Shown: positions 6,645-15,496, counted from the first letter of the stretch. The stretch is 15,936 bases of DNA from Myxococcales bacterium (GCA_003153055.1 PMBV01000223.1:13883-29818), one strand, 5' to 3'. Program-made: numbers and translations. Notes: generated by a model from the sequence alone, not told the origin.

Positions 6645-7256
6645 ATGGTGACGAAGAAGGCACCGCTCTCGAAGACCAAGAAGCTGAAGAAACCCGATCC
6701 CCAGGGGCCGGTGGTCGAGCCCTTCGAGATCGACCCCGCCGCCGTCGAGGCGTCCCTCGAGGAGCTCAAAGAGCGCGTCGTCATCTGGGCCAAGCGGGGC
6801 CGCTACACCAAGGTGCGCTTCAAGTTCCGCGGGAAGTCGCTGCTCCCCGACATACCCCTGGCCGCCGTCGCCGCCGTCGAGGGCGCGACCTTCTACTGGG
6901 CTGGGCTGTTGCGCGCGCTGGTCTTCAACCTGGCCGGCCGAACGCTCATCGAGATCGAGCTGGTCAACGACTCCGAGAAGAAGATCATCAAGGGCAAGGA
7001 GGCCCTGCTCTCAGGAGACCTCGACCAGGCGCTCGCGGCCTTCGAGGAGGCCGTCGACATGGATCCAGAGAACCCGGTGGTGCACCTGAACCACGGCATC
7101 GCGCTCAAGCTCAAGGGCGATCACGACGCGGCCCGCTTCGCGCTGGAGTCAGTGCGCGAGCTCGACCCCGAGGGTCCCACCGCGTCGGAGGCCGAGCGAC
7201 TCCTGCGGACCCTGCGCCCCAAACACGTCGACAACCGCGAGGTGGAGGCTGAATGA
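6645..7256 (+). CDS. TPR-repeat protein
   Basis: A 203-aa cytoplasmic protein, beginning with a Lys-rich tail (MVTKKAPLSKTKKLKKPDP). The middle part (about 30-105) is an unrecognised alpha/beta segment (VIWAKRGRYTKVRFKFRGK and LLPDIPLAAVAAVEG). The C-terminal part (about 112-190) shows tetratricopeptide repeats: GKEALLSGDLDQALAAFEEA followed by AVDMDPENPVVHLNHGIALK and a third degenerate helix pair. TPRs mediate protein-protein contacts. ATG 6645 has AGG at 6638-6640 just upstream. The same frame is open far upstream across cpaF, but that is antisense shadow. The next gene overlaps it by 4 nt (ATGA). It may act with the lipoprotein and exporter downstream or with CpaF, its divergent neighbour; no partner can be proved. 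Confidence 0.82.
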   Translation: MVTKKAPLSKTKKLKKPDPQGPVVEPFEIDPAAVEASLEELKERVVIWAKRGRYTKVRFKFRGKSLLPDIPLAAVAAVEGATFYWAGLLRALVFNLAGRTLIEIELVNDSEKKIIKGKEALLSGDLDQALAAFEEAVDMDPENPVVHLNHGIALKLKGDHDAARFALESVRELDPEGPTASEAERLLRTLRPKHVDNREVEAE

Positions 7257-7972
7257 TTCGCCCGACGCGCTGTGATGAGCCTCGCGGCCTCTCGTGGCTG
7301 GCCTGCGCTGCCCCGCTGTGCCTGGCCTTGGGCTGTGCCTCGGGACCCAGGCCCATGCCTGGCGGGCTGACCCCGGCCGAGCGCCTCGCCTTCTCCGAAG
7401 ATGTGCTCCGGGCCTCTCAGGTCAGGGGCACCTTCGAGCTCGACTCCCACGGCGCCCACGAGTCGCACTTCACCGGCACGCTCGACCTCACCGGCTCCAA
7501 CGCGCTCGTGCTGGCGGCCGAGGGTCGCCTCGACGGCGCCGACGTGAAGCTCACGCTCGACTCCAGCGGTGGCGAGCCCAACCGCAGCGTGAGCCGAGGC
7601 CCGTCGGTCAGCGGTCACCAGGGCGGCCCTTCGGAGCACCTCAACGAGGCCGTGGTCATCGCCCTGGTTCGCCTGGGGCTCCTCCATGACCTGGCCTTGC
7701 TGTCCGACGACGAGATGGTCGCCAAGGCCGAGGGAGGCGTGCGCGAGTACGTGGTGGCACAGGAGGTCAAAGACGTGGGGCCCGATCAGGTCGACCAGGA
7801 GCCCTGCCACCGGCTGGACTTCGTCGTCGCCCTCGAGGGGAAGCCCGGCGGCGAGGCCACCGTGTGCCTGTCTGATGCGACCTCGCTGCTTCTCCAGCGG
7901 CGCCAGACGGTGCACGCCCAGTCGGGCGACATGACCGTCACCGAGCGCTTCAAGTGGACCCTGAAGAGGTGA
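7253..7972 (+). CDS. Putative lipoprotein of unknown function
   Basis: A 239-aa protein with a hydrophobic N-terminal segment (LACAAPLCLALG) ending in a lipobox-like ALGC, which would make C28 the lipidated residue after signal peptidase II cleavage. The -3 Ala is less usual than Leu. The mature part looks beta-rich in FELDSHGAHESHFTGTLDLTG (broken at about residues 60-80) and in its C-terminal half, where C200 or so lies in QEPCHRLDF and a second Cys in TVCLSD. No known domain is recognised. The ATG overlaps the TPR gene stop (ATGA), so the two are translationally coupled, and the MFS gene starts 17 nt after its stop. It probably sits at the inner face of the outer membrane or in the periplasm. 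Confidence 0.75.
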   Translation: MIRPTRCDEPRGLSWLACAAPLCLALGCASGPRPMPGGLTPAERLAFSEDVLRASQVRGTFELDSHGAHESHFTGTLDLTGSNALVLAAEGRLDGADVKLTLDSSGGEPNRSVSRGPSVSGHQGGPSEHLNEAVVIALVRLGLLHDLALLSDDEMVAKAEGGVREYVVAQEVKDVGPDQVDQEPCHRLDFVVALEGKPGGEATVCLSDATSLLLQRRQTVHAQSGDMTVTERFKWTLKR

Positions 7973-7989
7973 GGGGTTAAACGCCGTCG

Positions 7990-9258
7990 ATGGGCGTGTC
8001 ACGCAAGGCCGGCCTGGGCTTCATCCTGGTCACGTTGTTCCTCGACATCCTCGGCATCGGAGTGGTCGTCCCGGTGCTGCCGCGGCTGGTCTCCTCCTTC
8101 GTGGGGGACGACACGGTCATCGGGAGTCGGCTGGTGGGCTACCTGACAGCCACCTACTCGTTGATGCAGTTCATCTTCGCCCCCATGTTGGGGAGTCTCT
8201 CCGACCGCTTCGGCCGGCGCCCGGTGGTGCTGGTGTCGCTGGTCGGCTCGACCATCGGTTATTCGATGTTGGCCTTCGCGCCCTCGCTGGGCTGGTTCTT
8301 CGCCGGGCGCATCGTGGCCGGCATCTGCGGGGCGAGCATCGGCGCTGCCTCGGCCTACATCGCCGACATCAGCCCTCCAGAGAAGCGGGCCCAGAACTTC
8401 GGCCTCATCGGCATGGCCTTCGGGCTGGGCTTTATCGCCGGCCCGACGATGGGCGGCATCCTCGGCCACTACGACCTCCGGCTCCCCTTCATGTTGTCGG
8501 CGGTGCTCAGCCTGGCCAACGCGGTGTACGGCCTGCTCGTCTTGCCCGAGTCGCTCGCGGCGGACCAACGTCGCCCCTTTTCGTGGGCCCGGTCGAACCC
8601 CTTCGGCACCCTCAAGGCGCTGCTCCGCTACGACGCGGTGCTGGGGCTGGCGGCCTCGCTCTTCTTCCTCGCCCTCGCCCAGCGCGGGTTGGAGAGCGTC
8701 TGGGTGCTCTACACCAAGCATCGCTACGACTGGTCGATGCGCCAGACTGGCCTGTCGCTCGCCTACGTCGGCCTCGCCGCGGGAGTCGTGCAGGGCGGCC
8801 TGGTGCGCCGGGTGGTTCCCCTCTGGGGCGAACGAAGGGCGATGGTCGTGGGGACCGTCATCACCATCATCAGCTTTCCCCTCTACGCGCTGGCGACCCA
8901 AGGGTGGATGCTCTACGGCATTCTCTCGCTGGGCGCGTTTGGCGGGCTCATCGAGCCCTCCGCCCAAGGGCTCATGTCGAAGGCCGTGCCCTCCAACGAG
9001 CAAGGTATGCTCCAGGGAGGGCTGGCCAGCTTGAGGAGCATCACCTCGACCTTGGGTCCCCTGCTCGCGACCAACCTGTTCAGCTACTTCATCTCGCCAG
9101 CAGCCCCCGTCTACCTCCCCGGCGCCTCCTTCTTGGCCGGAGCGGTGCTGCTGATGGTCGCCCTCTTCTTCGCTGTCTGGAGCTTTCGCAAAACTCCCGT
9201 GGTGACGGCGCCCTCCGCGGCGACGATGGCCGCGACGCACGGAGAATCAGAGGGTTGA
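7990..9258 (+). CDS. Tet-type MFS drug/proton antiporter
   Basis: A 422-aa inner-membrane transporter of the major facilitator superfamily, with about 12 hydrophobic helices. It is closest in pattern to the TetA/DHA1 branch: D19 in helix 1 ([15 protein letters not shown]), motif [13 protein letters not shown] (68-79), [20 protein letters not shown] (107-126), motif [13 protein letters not shown] (145-156) and LPESL at the end of the first six-helix half. Such proteins export drugs or small molecules in exchange for protons. Substrate is unknown; tetracycline should not be assumed. The ATG at 7990 has GAGGGG about 12 nt upstream, slightly far. It is probably the last gene of the TPR-lipoprotein-MFS operon. 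No adjacent TetR-type repressor is present, which is unlike classical tet loci. Confidence 0.92.
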   Translation: MGVSRKAGLGFILVTLFLDILGIGVVVPVLPRLVSSFVGDDTVIGSRLVGYLTATYSLMQFIFAPMLGSLSDRFGRRPVVLVSLVGSTIGYSMLAFAPSLGWFFAGRIVAGICGASIGAASAYIADISPPEKRAQNFGLIGMAFGLGFIAGPTMGGILGHYDLRLPFMLSAVLSLANAVYGLLVLPESLAADQRRPFSWARSNPFGTLKALLRYDAVLGLAASLFFLALAQRGLESVWVLYTKHRYDWSMRQTGLSLAYVGLAAGVVQGGLVRRVVPLWGERRAMVVGTVITIISFPLYALATQGWMLYGILSLGAFGGLIEPSAQGLMSKAVPSNEQGMLQGGLASLRSITSTLGPLLATNLFSYFISPAAPVYLPGASFLAGAVLLMVALFFAVWSFRKTPVVTAPSAATMAATHGESEG

Positions 9259-9321
9259 CGGCTATCACCTGACCTCGGTGACCGTTGCAACAGGCGCGGT
9301 GAGTGGCTAGAGACGCGGTCC

Positions 9322-9954
9322 ATGAGGGATTACATCCGTCACCAGCGCGGCCGTATGTTCGAGAGCGACTTCATGGAGTTCTTCTCGAAGGGCCATCCGG
9401 CCATTCCCTTCGTGTGGTGGATCCCCGTGGGGATCTTCATGCTTGGGTCGAACATCGCCAGCGGCGTCACCACGCCCAGGCTGGCGCTCATCTTCCTGCC
9501 GATCGGCGTGTTCACCTGGCAGTTCCTCGAGTACTTCTTCCACCGCTACGTGTTCCACTGGCAGGGCATCGGGCCGATCAGCCGCCGCATGCACGACATC
9601 GTGCACGGGTACCACCACAAGTACCCCGACGATGACCACCGCTTGGTCTTCCCCATCGGCGCCAGCATTCCCACGTTCGCGCTCATCTGGCTCATCCTCT
9701 GGGCCATCTTCCCGATGTCGATCGCGGTGCCCTACTGGACCTGCATTCTCGCCGGGTACCTCTGGTACGACTTCACCCACTGGTCCACGCACTTCCGCAA
9801 GCCGCGGAACGCGTACGAGAAGAAGCTCTGGGCGCACCACCTGGCCCATCACTTCGCCGACGTCGACACCAACTACGGCATCGACAACATGTGGATGGAC
9901 CGCGTCATAGGCACGCTCCGCAAGAGCCCGACGAGCGACGCGAAGCAGGAGTGA
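9322..9954 (+). CDS. Fatty acid hydroxylase / sterol desaturase superfamily membrane protein
   Basis: A 210-aa integral membrane diiron oxygenase-type protein. Histidine clusters are complete: HRYVFH (74-79), HDIVHGYHH (91-99), D150-H153 with H157 (DFTHWSTHF) and HHLAHH (172-177) followed by DVDTNYGIDNMWMDR. The pattern and spacing resemble fatty acid 2-hydroxylase (FA2H/Scs7) without the cytochrome b5 domain. Hydrophobic segments lie near 30-68 and 112-148. It likely hydroxylates an acyl chain of a membrane lipid, perhaps a sphingolipid as known from some myxobacteria; the substrate is inference. The start ATG 9322 has no strong Shine-Dalgarno; M12 (9355) is an alternative. The next gene starts 1 nt after its stop. 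Confidence 0.9.
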   Translation: MRDYIRHQRGRMFESDFMEFFSKGHPAIPFVWWIPVGIFMLGSNIASGVTTPRLALIFLPIGVFTWQFLEYFFHRYVFHWQGIGPISRRMHDIVHGYHHKYPDDDHRLVFPIGASIPTFALIWLILWAIFPMSIAVPYWTCILAGYLWYDFTHWSTHFRKPRNAYEKKLWAHHLAHHFADVDTNYGIDNMWMDRVIGTLRKSPTSDAKQE

Positions 9955-9955
9955 C

Positions 9956-10618
9956 GTGAGCGTTGAAACACGGCAGTCCACCATCCTGCCGAGGAGGCCT
10001 CGGCAGCGTTGGGTGTGGCTGCTGGGGCTTGGCTCGGTCGGGTTGGTGTCGGTGGCGCTCGGGGTGATGGTGTTCCTCCGGGTGCCTCCGACTCAGCCTC
10101 CCCAGACGGGCTTCCCCATCCTGGCTCAGGTGCCGCCCTTCAAGGCGGTGCGCCAAGACGGAACCACGGTGACCGAGCAGAGCTGGGCGGGCTCGATCTG
10201 GGTGGCAGATTTCATCTTCACGCGTTGCGCCGACTCCTGCCCCGCCATCACCGAGAAGATGGTGAGCCTCCAAGGCGCCAGCGAGCGCCGGCTCCCGCGG
10301 CTCCGGCTGGTCTCCTTCACGGTCGATCCGGAGTTCGACACGCCGGAGCGGCTCAGCAGCTACGGTGGGCGGTACCACGCCGACCCCTCCCGATGGGCCT
10401 TTCTCAACGTGCCCAGAGCGGCGCTGGAGTCGGTCTCGCGCGGCTTGTTGCAGACGCTCACTCGAGGAGACGGCGTCGATCTCAACACCGTCGCCCACTC
10501 GAATTACCTGGTGCTCATCGATCGAAGGCTGAGGGTGCGCGGCTTCTACCACTCGAACGAGACTGACGCGGTGGACAAGCTCCTCCGCGACGCCGAGGTG
10601 CTCGCCGGTCTCCCCTGA
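9956..10618 (+). CDS. SCO1/SenC/PrrC-type copper protein
   Basis: A 220-aa membrane-anchored thioredoxin-fold protein. A basic N-terminus precedes one transmembrane helix (about 20-41); the rest should face the periplasm. The copper-binding set of SCO proteins is intact: CADSCP (C91 and C95 of CX3CP) and H181 in TVAHSNYLVLID. FTVDPEFDTPERL (121-133) is also typical. SCO proteins deliver copper to, or act as thiol-disulfide reductase on, the CuA site of cytochrome oxidase. It uses a GTG start at 9956 with AGGAG (9947-9951) inside the upstream gene, so it is coupled to the hydroxylase. No cox genes are nearby, so it may serve an oxidase encoded elsewhere or another cuproprotein. Confidence 0.92.
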   Translation: MSVETRQSTILPRRPRQRWVWLLGLGSVGLVSVALGVMVFLRVPPTQPPQTGFPILAQVPPFKAVRQDGTTVTEQSWAGSIWVADFIFTRCADSCPAITEKMVSLQGASERRLPRLRLVSFTVDPEFDTPERLSSYGGRYHADPSRWAFLNVPRAALESVSRGLLQTLTRGDGVDLNTVAHSNYLVLIDRRLRVRGFYHSNETDAVDKLLRDAEVLAGLP

Positions 10619-10636
10619 ACGCCCGAGCTCCTTGGC

Positions 10637-11221
10637 TCAGGTCGTCGAGGCGGACACTGGTGAGGTCGTGCTCGAGGCGAGCTCCGACGACGCGGTCGAG
10701 CTCGTCGCCGCCTGAACCTGTTTGATGAGGCCCGTCAGCACCGCGTCCATCGCGGCCCGTGGGTCGGTCGGCTGCGGCGAGGCGGAGACCGCGGTGGACG
10801 CTTGAGTGCCGTCGGTGTCCCCATCGTTGGCGGCGTCGGGCGGAGGTGACGACGGGTAGGCCCTGGCGCCTCGCGTGCGGTGCTCGCCCTGCGGTGGCTG
10901 GAGGGCCGTGAGGTCTTGGGTGCTCGCGACCTTGTCGAGCTGCTCAGCCAGCCGGTTGAGGCCCTTCTGCTCTCGGCCCGAGGTGTCCTTGGCCTGGTCG
11001 CGGACCTCCTGGGCGAGCTTCGAGACCACCGAGCTGAACGTGTCTGGGTTGGCGTCCTTCAAGTCTTGCAGCGCGGCGAGGAGCTCGCCCGGTTTGGACA
11101 CGGCGACCGAGGTGGCCTCACCGACGCTCGTGCTCTCACGCGGAGAGGAGGGACCCTGCTTCGAGACCGAGGTGGTCGAGGTGGTGGAGTTGATTCCCAG
11201 TGAGCTCAACGAGAGGTTCAT
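10637..11221 (-). CDS. Ser/Thr-rich hypothetical protein
   Basis: Unrecognised 194-aa protein. The first 40 or so residues are rich in Ser, Thr and Val (MNLSLSSLGINSTTSTTSVS). A charged, probably helical or coiled segment follows (about 44-110, GELLAALQDLKDANPDTF and GREQKGLNRLAEQLDKV). A Pro/Asp/Gly-rich linker comes next. A second short helix DPRAAMDAVLTGLIKQVQAA (152-171) leads into a Ser/Thr-rich tail. There is no signal peptide or membrane segment. The start is supported by AAAGG about 7 nt upstream of ATG 11221. Its 3' end converges on the SCO gene with an 18-nt gap. Biased composition limits any functional guess. Confidence 0.7.
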   Translation of the reverse strand: MNLSLSSLGINSTTSTTSVSKQGPSSPRESTSVGEATSVAVSKPGELLAALQDLKDANPDTFSSVVSKLAQEVRDQAKDTSGREQKGLNRLAEQLDKVASTQDLTALQPPQGEHRTRGARAYPSSPPPDAANDGDTDGTQASTAVSASPQPTDPRAAMDAVLTGLIKQVQAATSSTASSELASSTTSPVSASTT

Positions 11222-11278
11222 AGCGCCGCCTTTCGACCTCTGCTGAGCACGCCATGTGCCACCCCCAGGTGCCCGAAA

Positions 11279-11322
11279 CCTGACGCCCGAGCCGGTGTCG
11301 CCCCAAACCCGCGGGTGTCAGG
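11279..11322 (-). terminator. Inverted repeat spanning the stop codon of the Trp-rich gene
   Basis: CCTGACGCCCG (11279-11289) pairs with CGGGTGTCAGG (11312-11322): 10 of 11 positions complementary around a 22-nt loop. It covers the TGA of the minus-strand gene and lies 58 nt before the next minus-strand gene. There is no T-tract, so it may be a weak terminator or an RNA stabiliser. Confidence 0.33.
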
Positions 11323-12187
11323 TGGCCGGCTGCTGGAAGAGCCAGGGAAACAGTTCGAGGCGAAGTGCCTCATCCCACGAAGGGGGTGGGGGCCATCGCT
11401 CCAGGTAGGCGCGGAAGGAGGCCGCGTCGTCGAACACCGAGCTCACCCACCAGGCCCAGCCGTGGCGGGAATCAGCCTCGAGCTCCCAGTCGATCTCCGC
11501 GAAGGCTCGGTGCCCGCTGAGCCAGGGAGGCGTGAGGCCCCCGTGACCTCCCAGCGCGACCGTGAGGGGCAGCGCGCCTCTGGTGAGGTCTCCCCAGGGG
11601 TCTCCCGCTCGCCCGGTCGAGATGGCCTCGCTCACGGGCGCCCAGGCCGTCGGCGCGGGTGGCTGGGCCGCGAGCCACCGGGAGCGATCGCCGCACCCCT
11701 CGGCGAGCCACCGCGCCCAGAAGCCGAGCTCGCGGCTCGCGTACCGGAGCGCTTCGGCGGGAGCAAAGTCCCACCGGGTCCACGGCGCCAGCAGATGGCC
11801 TTCGTGGAGCTCGTTGCGCACGAAGACCGGGTAGGCCGCGTCGTCGCCGGTGAGCCCCTCGGAGTGCACCACCGACGACAGCCGCGCTCGCTCGTGCGGG
11901 TCCGCGCCGTTGACTCCGTCGAGGCTGGCCAGGAGGTCCACCAGGGTGTCGTGCCATCTCCGCGGCGCGGGCGGGTGGCGGTGGAGGTACCCCACCAGGC
12001 CCGATGCGCCTTCGAGCCGAGTGCGCACGAAGTGCCAGAAGAGGACGAGCCAGTCTTCTCCGGCCCCCATGCGCCAGCCGATGGAGCCCTGCTCGATACC
12101 GGGGAAGCGCACCCAGGGTGGCTCGAGCTCCTTCGAGATGGCCAGCCGGTGGTTGAGCCGCTCCTCGATCCGCCTGGTGCGCTCCAT
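11318..12187 (-). CDS. Trp-rich hypothetical protein
   Basis: Unrecognised 289-aa protein with no signal peptide or obvious membrane segment. It is unusual in having 20 tryptophans (about 7%), spread over the whole length, for example in GWRMGAGEDWLVLFWHF (37-53), FWARWLAEG (156-164) and HGWAWWVSS (242-250). His and acidic residues also recur (WHDTLVDLLASLDG, NELHEGH), but no metal site is firmly recognised. ATG 12187 is chosen over the in-frame upstream start at 12253 because a perfect AGGAGG sits 6 nt before it. It is divergent from ppc, and a perfect inverted repeat lies between them. The next gene in its direction starts 96 nt after its stop. Confidence 0.8.
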   Translation of the reverse strand: MERTRRIEERLNHRLAISKELEPPWVRFPGIEQGSIGWRMGAGEDWLVLFWHFVRTRLEGASGLVGYLHRHPPAPRRWHDTLVDLLASLDGVNGADPHERARLSSVVHSEGLTGDDAAYPVFVRNELHEGHLLAPWTRWDFAPAEALRYASRELGFWARWLAEGCGDRSRWLAAQPPAPTAWAPVSEAISTGRAGDPWGDLTRGALPLTVALGGHGGLTPPWLSGHRAFAEIDWELEADSRHGWAWWVSSVFDDAASFRAYLERWPPPPSWDEALRLELFPWLFQQPAT

Positions 12188-12213
12188 GATGGGCCTCCTG
12201 ACGACCACGTGGC

Positions 12214-12233
12214 TCCGGTGACATGCCACCGGA
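12214..12233. promoter_or_regulatory. Perfect inverted repeat between divergent genes (candidate operator)
   Basis: TCCGGTG, a 6-nt spacer, then CACCGGA. It lies 27 nt upstream of the Trp-rich gene start and about 92 nt before the ppc start, in the 137-nt divergent gap. The size suits a dimeric repressor site, but a chance palindrome in GC-rich DNA is possible. Confidence 0.3.
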
Positions 12234-12324
12234 ACGGCCGTCAGTCGACCCACAACACACCAGGAGCCAGCGCCGCCTGACCTGATGGTGGGCTTCGAGG
12301 GCCCGGGCGCCAGCGCCTTCCGCT

Positions 12325-15081
12325 ATGATGGGCGGCCACGACATGCGCGACTCCGATTTCCGGCTCAAGGAAGACACTCGGCTCCTGGGCCGGATTCTTG
12401 GTGAAACGGTTCGTTCGCAGGAGGGCGAGGTCACCTTCGAGCTCATCGAGCGGGTGCGCCAGACCTCGGTGCGCATTCGCCGCGACGCCGACATCTCGGC
12501 CCGCCGCGAGCTCGAACACCTGCTCGACTCCTTGACGCAAGAACAGACGACGCACGTCGTCCGCGCCTTCAGCTACTTCCTCCACCTGGCCAACATCGCC
12601 GAGGACCAGCACGCCATTCGCCGCCGCCGGGCTCGGCTCAAGGCTGGCGAGCCACCGGTCGAGGGCACCGTCGCCTTGGCCATCGAGCGGCTGTTCGCGG
12701 CCGGCCAGGGCGGGGCGCTTCGGCCCTTCTTCGAGACGGCGATGGTCGGGCCGGTGCTGACCGCCCACCCCACCGAGGTGCAAAGAAAGAGCATTCTCAA
12801 CTGCCACGTTCGCATCGCCGAGCTCCTCGACAGCCGCGACCGGGTGGACCTCACTCCCGAGGAGCTCGAGCAGAACGAGGCCGAGATGCGGCGGGTCGTC
12901 GCGGTCATGTGGCAGACCCGCATGGTGCGCACGCTGAAGCTCTCGGTGCTCGACGAGGTGAAGAACGGCCTGTCGTACTACCAGCAGACCTTCTTCTCCG
13001 AGGTGCCGCGGCTGTACGCCAACCTCGAAGACGAGCTGGCCAAGCGTGACCCTTCCTGGCACCTCTTGGAGCTGCCTCCATTCTTTCGCTTGGGCTCGTG
13101 GATCGGCGGAGACCGCGACGGCAACCCCTACGTCACTGCCGAGCTCCTCGAGGAGGCGATGAAGAAGCAGGCCGAGGCGGCCCTCGAGCACCACCTCGAG
13201 GAGATCCACGCGCTGAGGGCGTCGCTGTCGCTCGCCTCGGGCTTGGTGAAGGTGTCGGAGCGGGTGGCCGAGCTGGCGGCCTGCTGGCCGGACCAATCGG
13301 CCCACCGGCAAGACGAGCTGTACCGCCGGGCCTTCTCACACATCTTCGCCCGGCTGGCGGCAACCAGTCAGGTGTTGTTCGGCTACCGGCTGGGGCCGCA
13401 GCTCCAGGGCGAGGCGGCGCCGTACCCCGACGCGGCCAGCCTCGAGCGCGACCTCGACTCGGTGCACGAGTCGTTGGTGTCTACCGGGCTCGCCGAGGTG
13501 GCTCGCGGGCGGCTCCGGCGGCTCCGCCACGCGGTGCGGGTGTTCGGCTTTCACCTCGCGGCCATCGACCTGCGGCAGAACTCCGAAGTCCACGAGCGCG
13601 TGGTGGCCGAGCTCCTCGAGGTGGCCCGCCCGGGCACGCGCTACCTCGAGCTCGACGAAGAGGCCCGCTTCGCCCTGCTCTCGGTCGAGCTGGCCACGCC
13701 TCGGCTCTTGGCCTCTCCGTACGTGGCGTATACCCAAGAGACCCAGGGAGAGCTCGCCGTGTTCCGGGCGGCCGCCAAGGCTCACGCGGTCTACGGGTCG
13801 GCCAGCATCCAGAACGTCATCATCTCGAAGACCGACGGCGCGTCGGATCTCCTCGAGCTGGCGGTGCTGCTCAAGGAGGTCGGTCTGCTCCGGCCCCAGG
13901 AGCGCACCATGGCGGTCAACGTGGTGCCCCTGTTCGAGACCATCACCGACCTCCGCAACGCGCCCCAGGTCATGGAGCGGCTGTTGTCGCAGGCGCTCTA
14001 CCGCGCGCTGCTCGAGAGCCGTGGGGGCTTCCAAGAGGTGATGCTGGGCTACTCCGACAGCAACAAAGACGGCGGCTTCCTCACCTCTGGCTGGGAGCTG
14101 CACCAGGCCGAGGCGGGGCTGGTTCGGGTGTTTCGCGCCCACGGGCTCCGGCTGCGTCTGTTTCACGGGCGCGGGGGCTCGGTGGGCCGTGGCGGAGGGC
14201 CGGCCTACCACGCCATCGTGGGCCAGCCGACCGGGGCGGTGCAGGGGCAGATTCGCCTCACCGAGCAGGGTGAGGTCATCGCCTCGAAGTATTCGCACCC
14301 CGAGGTGGGGCGGGAGAACCTCGAGGTGTTGGTCGCCGCCACTCTCGAGGCGTCGCTCCTCGAGCACCCGGGTTCCACGCCGCCTCCCGAGCACGTGGCG
14401 GCGATGGAGGAGCTGTCGGCGCGGGCCTTCGCGGCCTACCGCGGGTTGGTGTACGAGACGCCCGGCTTCACCGACTACTTCTGGCAGTCCACCGTCATTT
14501 CCGAAATCGCCAACCTCAACATCGGCTCGCGCCCGGCGTCGCGGAAGAAGACGACCTCCATCGAAGACCTGCGGGCCATTCCCTGGGTCTTCTCGTGGGC
14601 CCAGTGCCGGGTGATGCTGCCCGGCTGGTACGGCTTCGGCTCGGCGGTGCGGGCCTTCGTCGCGAGCCACGAGGGCGGGGTCGAGCGGCTCCGCGAGATG
14701 TACCAGCGCTGGCCCTTCTTCAAGACCCTGCTGTCGAACATGGACATGCTGTTGTCGAAGAGCGACCTCGCCATCGGCGCTCGGTACGCCGCGCTGGTGA
14801 AGGACGAGGCCCTGCGGCACACGGTCTTTTCTCGCATCGCCCAGGAGCATTCCGCGACCATTCAGGCGCTCCTCTCCATCACCGGGCAGCACGAGCTGCT
14901 CGATGGGAACCCGGTGCTGATGCGGGCGATCCGCAGTCGCTTCCCGTACATCGATCCGCTGAACCACGTTCAGCTCGAGTTGCTCCACCGCTACCGCGAC
15001 GGAGTGTCTGACAGCCCAGTCACTGGCAGTATCCATCTGTCGATCAACGGGGTCGCCGCTGGGTTGAGGAACAGCGGCTGA
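12325..15081 (+). CDS. ppc: Phosphoenolpyruvate carboxylase
   Basis: Cytosolic anaplerotic enzyme that makes oxaloacetate from phosphoenolpyruvate and bicarbonate. The 918-aa length and all key motifs fit an intact bacterial PEPC. The catalytic His is H148 in [24 protein letters not shown] lies at 261-271. K581 is in [16 protein letters not shown] and R616 in the [13 protein letters not shown] loop. SRPASRKK is at 735-742, and the C-terminus ends [11 protein letters not shown]. Residues matching the E. coli aspartate-inhibition site appear kept (K812 in SKSDL, and the Asn of the terminal RNSG), so feedback inhibition by aspartate is likely. The start is uncertain: ATG 12325, 12328 or 12343. 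TATGAT (12324-12329) resembles a -10 box; if it is one, the true start is 12343 with almost no leader. No -35 was seen. A short ORF starts 1 nt after the stop. Confidence 0.97.
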   Translation: MMGGHDMRDSDFRLKEDTRLLGRILGETVRSQEGEVTFELIERVRQTSVRIRRDADISARRELEHLLDSLTQEQTTHVVRAFSYFLHLANIAEDQHAIRRRRARLKAGEPPVEGTVALAIERLFAAGQGGALRPFFETAMVGPVLTAHPTEVQRKSILNCHVRIAELLDSRDRVDLTPEELEQNEAEMRRVVAVMWQTRMVRTLKLSVLDEVKNGLSYYQQTFFSEVPRLYANLEDELAKRDPSWHLLELPPFFRLGSWIGGDRDGNPYVTAELLEEAMKKQAEAALEHHLEEIHALRASLSLASGLVKVSERVAELAACWPDQSAHRQDELYRRAFSHIFARLAATSQVLFGYRLGPQLQGEAAPYPDAASLERDLDSVHESLVSTGLAEVARGRLRRLRHAVRVFGFHLAAIDLRQNSEVHERVVAELLEVARPGTRYLELDEEARFALLSVELATPRLLASPYVAYTQETQGELAVFRAAAKAHAVYGSASIQNVIISKTDGASDLLELAVLLKEVGLLRPQERTMAVNVVPLFETITDLRNAPQVMERLLSQALYRALLESRGGFQEVMLGYSDSNKDGGFLTSGWELHQAEAGLVRVFRAHGLRLRLFHGRGGSVGRGGGPAYHAIVGQPTGAVQGQIRLTEQGEVIASKYSHPEVGRENLEVLVAATLEASLLEHPGSTPPPEHVAAMEELSARAFAAYRGLVYETPGFTDYFWQSTVISEIANLNIGSRPASRKKTTSIEDLRAIPWVFSWAQCRVMLPGWYGFGSAVRAFVASHEGGVERLREMYQRWPFFKTLLSNMDMLLSKSDLAIGARYAALVKDEALRHTVFSRIAQEHSATIQALLSITGQHELLDGNPVLMRAIRSRFPYIDPLNHVQLELLHRYRDGVSDSPVTGSIHLSINGVAAGLRNSG

Positions 15082-15082
15082 C

Positions 15083-15256
15083 GTGAGGCGCGTCGTGTCC
15101 GCGAAGCCGGCGCAGGCGCGTGACTCCGTGGCGCAGCGTGCCGTCGATGACGCGGGCGCTCCCTTGACCCAGGCGGTCCTCTTCATGGCTGCGGCGGGCC
15201 TCCAGTCGCTTGCACCGCAGGGGCCGCTCACGAAGGAAATCGAGCCCCAATTTTGA
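15083..15256 (+). CDS. Possible small ORF coupled to ppc
   Basis: A 57-codon frame starting GTG one base after the ppc stop (TGA-C-GTG), the same junction type as that between the hydroxylase and SCO genes. 47 of 57 codons end in G or C, as expected for a real gene here, whereas the DNA after it loses this pattern. The product begins VRRVVSAKPAQARDSV and contains a hydrophobic LTQAVLFMAAAGLQSLAP, then ends LTKEIEPQF. No family is recognised. It could instead be the remnant of a longer gene. There is no obvious Shine-Dalgarno, so it would depend on translational coupling. Confidence 0.42.
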   Translation: MRRVVSAKPAQARDSVAQRAVDDAGAPLTQAVLFMAAAGLQSLAPQGPLTKEIEPQF

Positions 15257-15472
15257 GCCTCATCTACGCGCCGGTGACCGACCCAAACTCCGCTCTATGG
15301 CGGTACCGTCGAGGGAAAGAGCCTCGCCCAACGGGTGAATAATTTGGGCATCGAGAATCTGGCCAGTCTCATGTGTGCCAGATGGCGCAATCTGACGCGG
15401 TCGCGACGTCCCGGCGTCGCCAGCAACGCTCTTGGCTCACGCAATCGGGCGCAATTCCCTCGGCGCATACCC

Positions 15473-15496
15473 GCGAGCCACGGACCTGGCCTCGAG
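15473..15496. repeat. Dispersed repeat A, copy 1
   Basis: Starts GCGAGCCACGGACCT and ends TCGAG. It matches 15893-15916 at 22 of 24 positions. Confidence 0.7.

Noticed and set aside
9285..9313. Promoter TTGCAA-17-TAGAGA before the hydroxylase gene
   Set aside because: Both boxes are weak and the predicted start would fall 2 nt before the ATG; not enough support to annotate.
13336..15231. 631-codon minus-strand open frame opposite ppc, and similar ones at 7999-9240 and 12241-13311
   Set aside because: They mirror strong genes on the plus strand, have no family motifs and biased composition.
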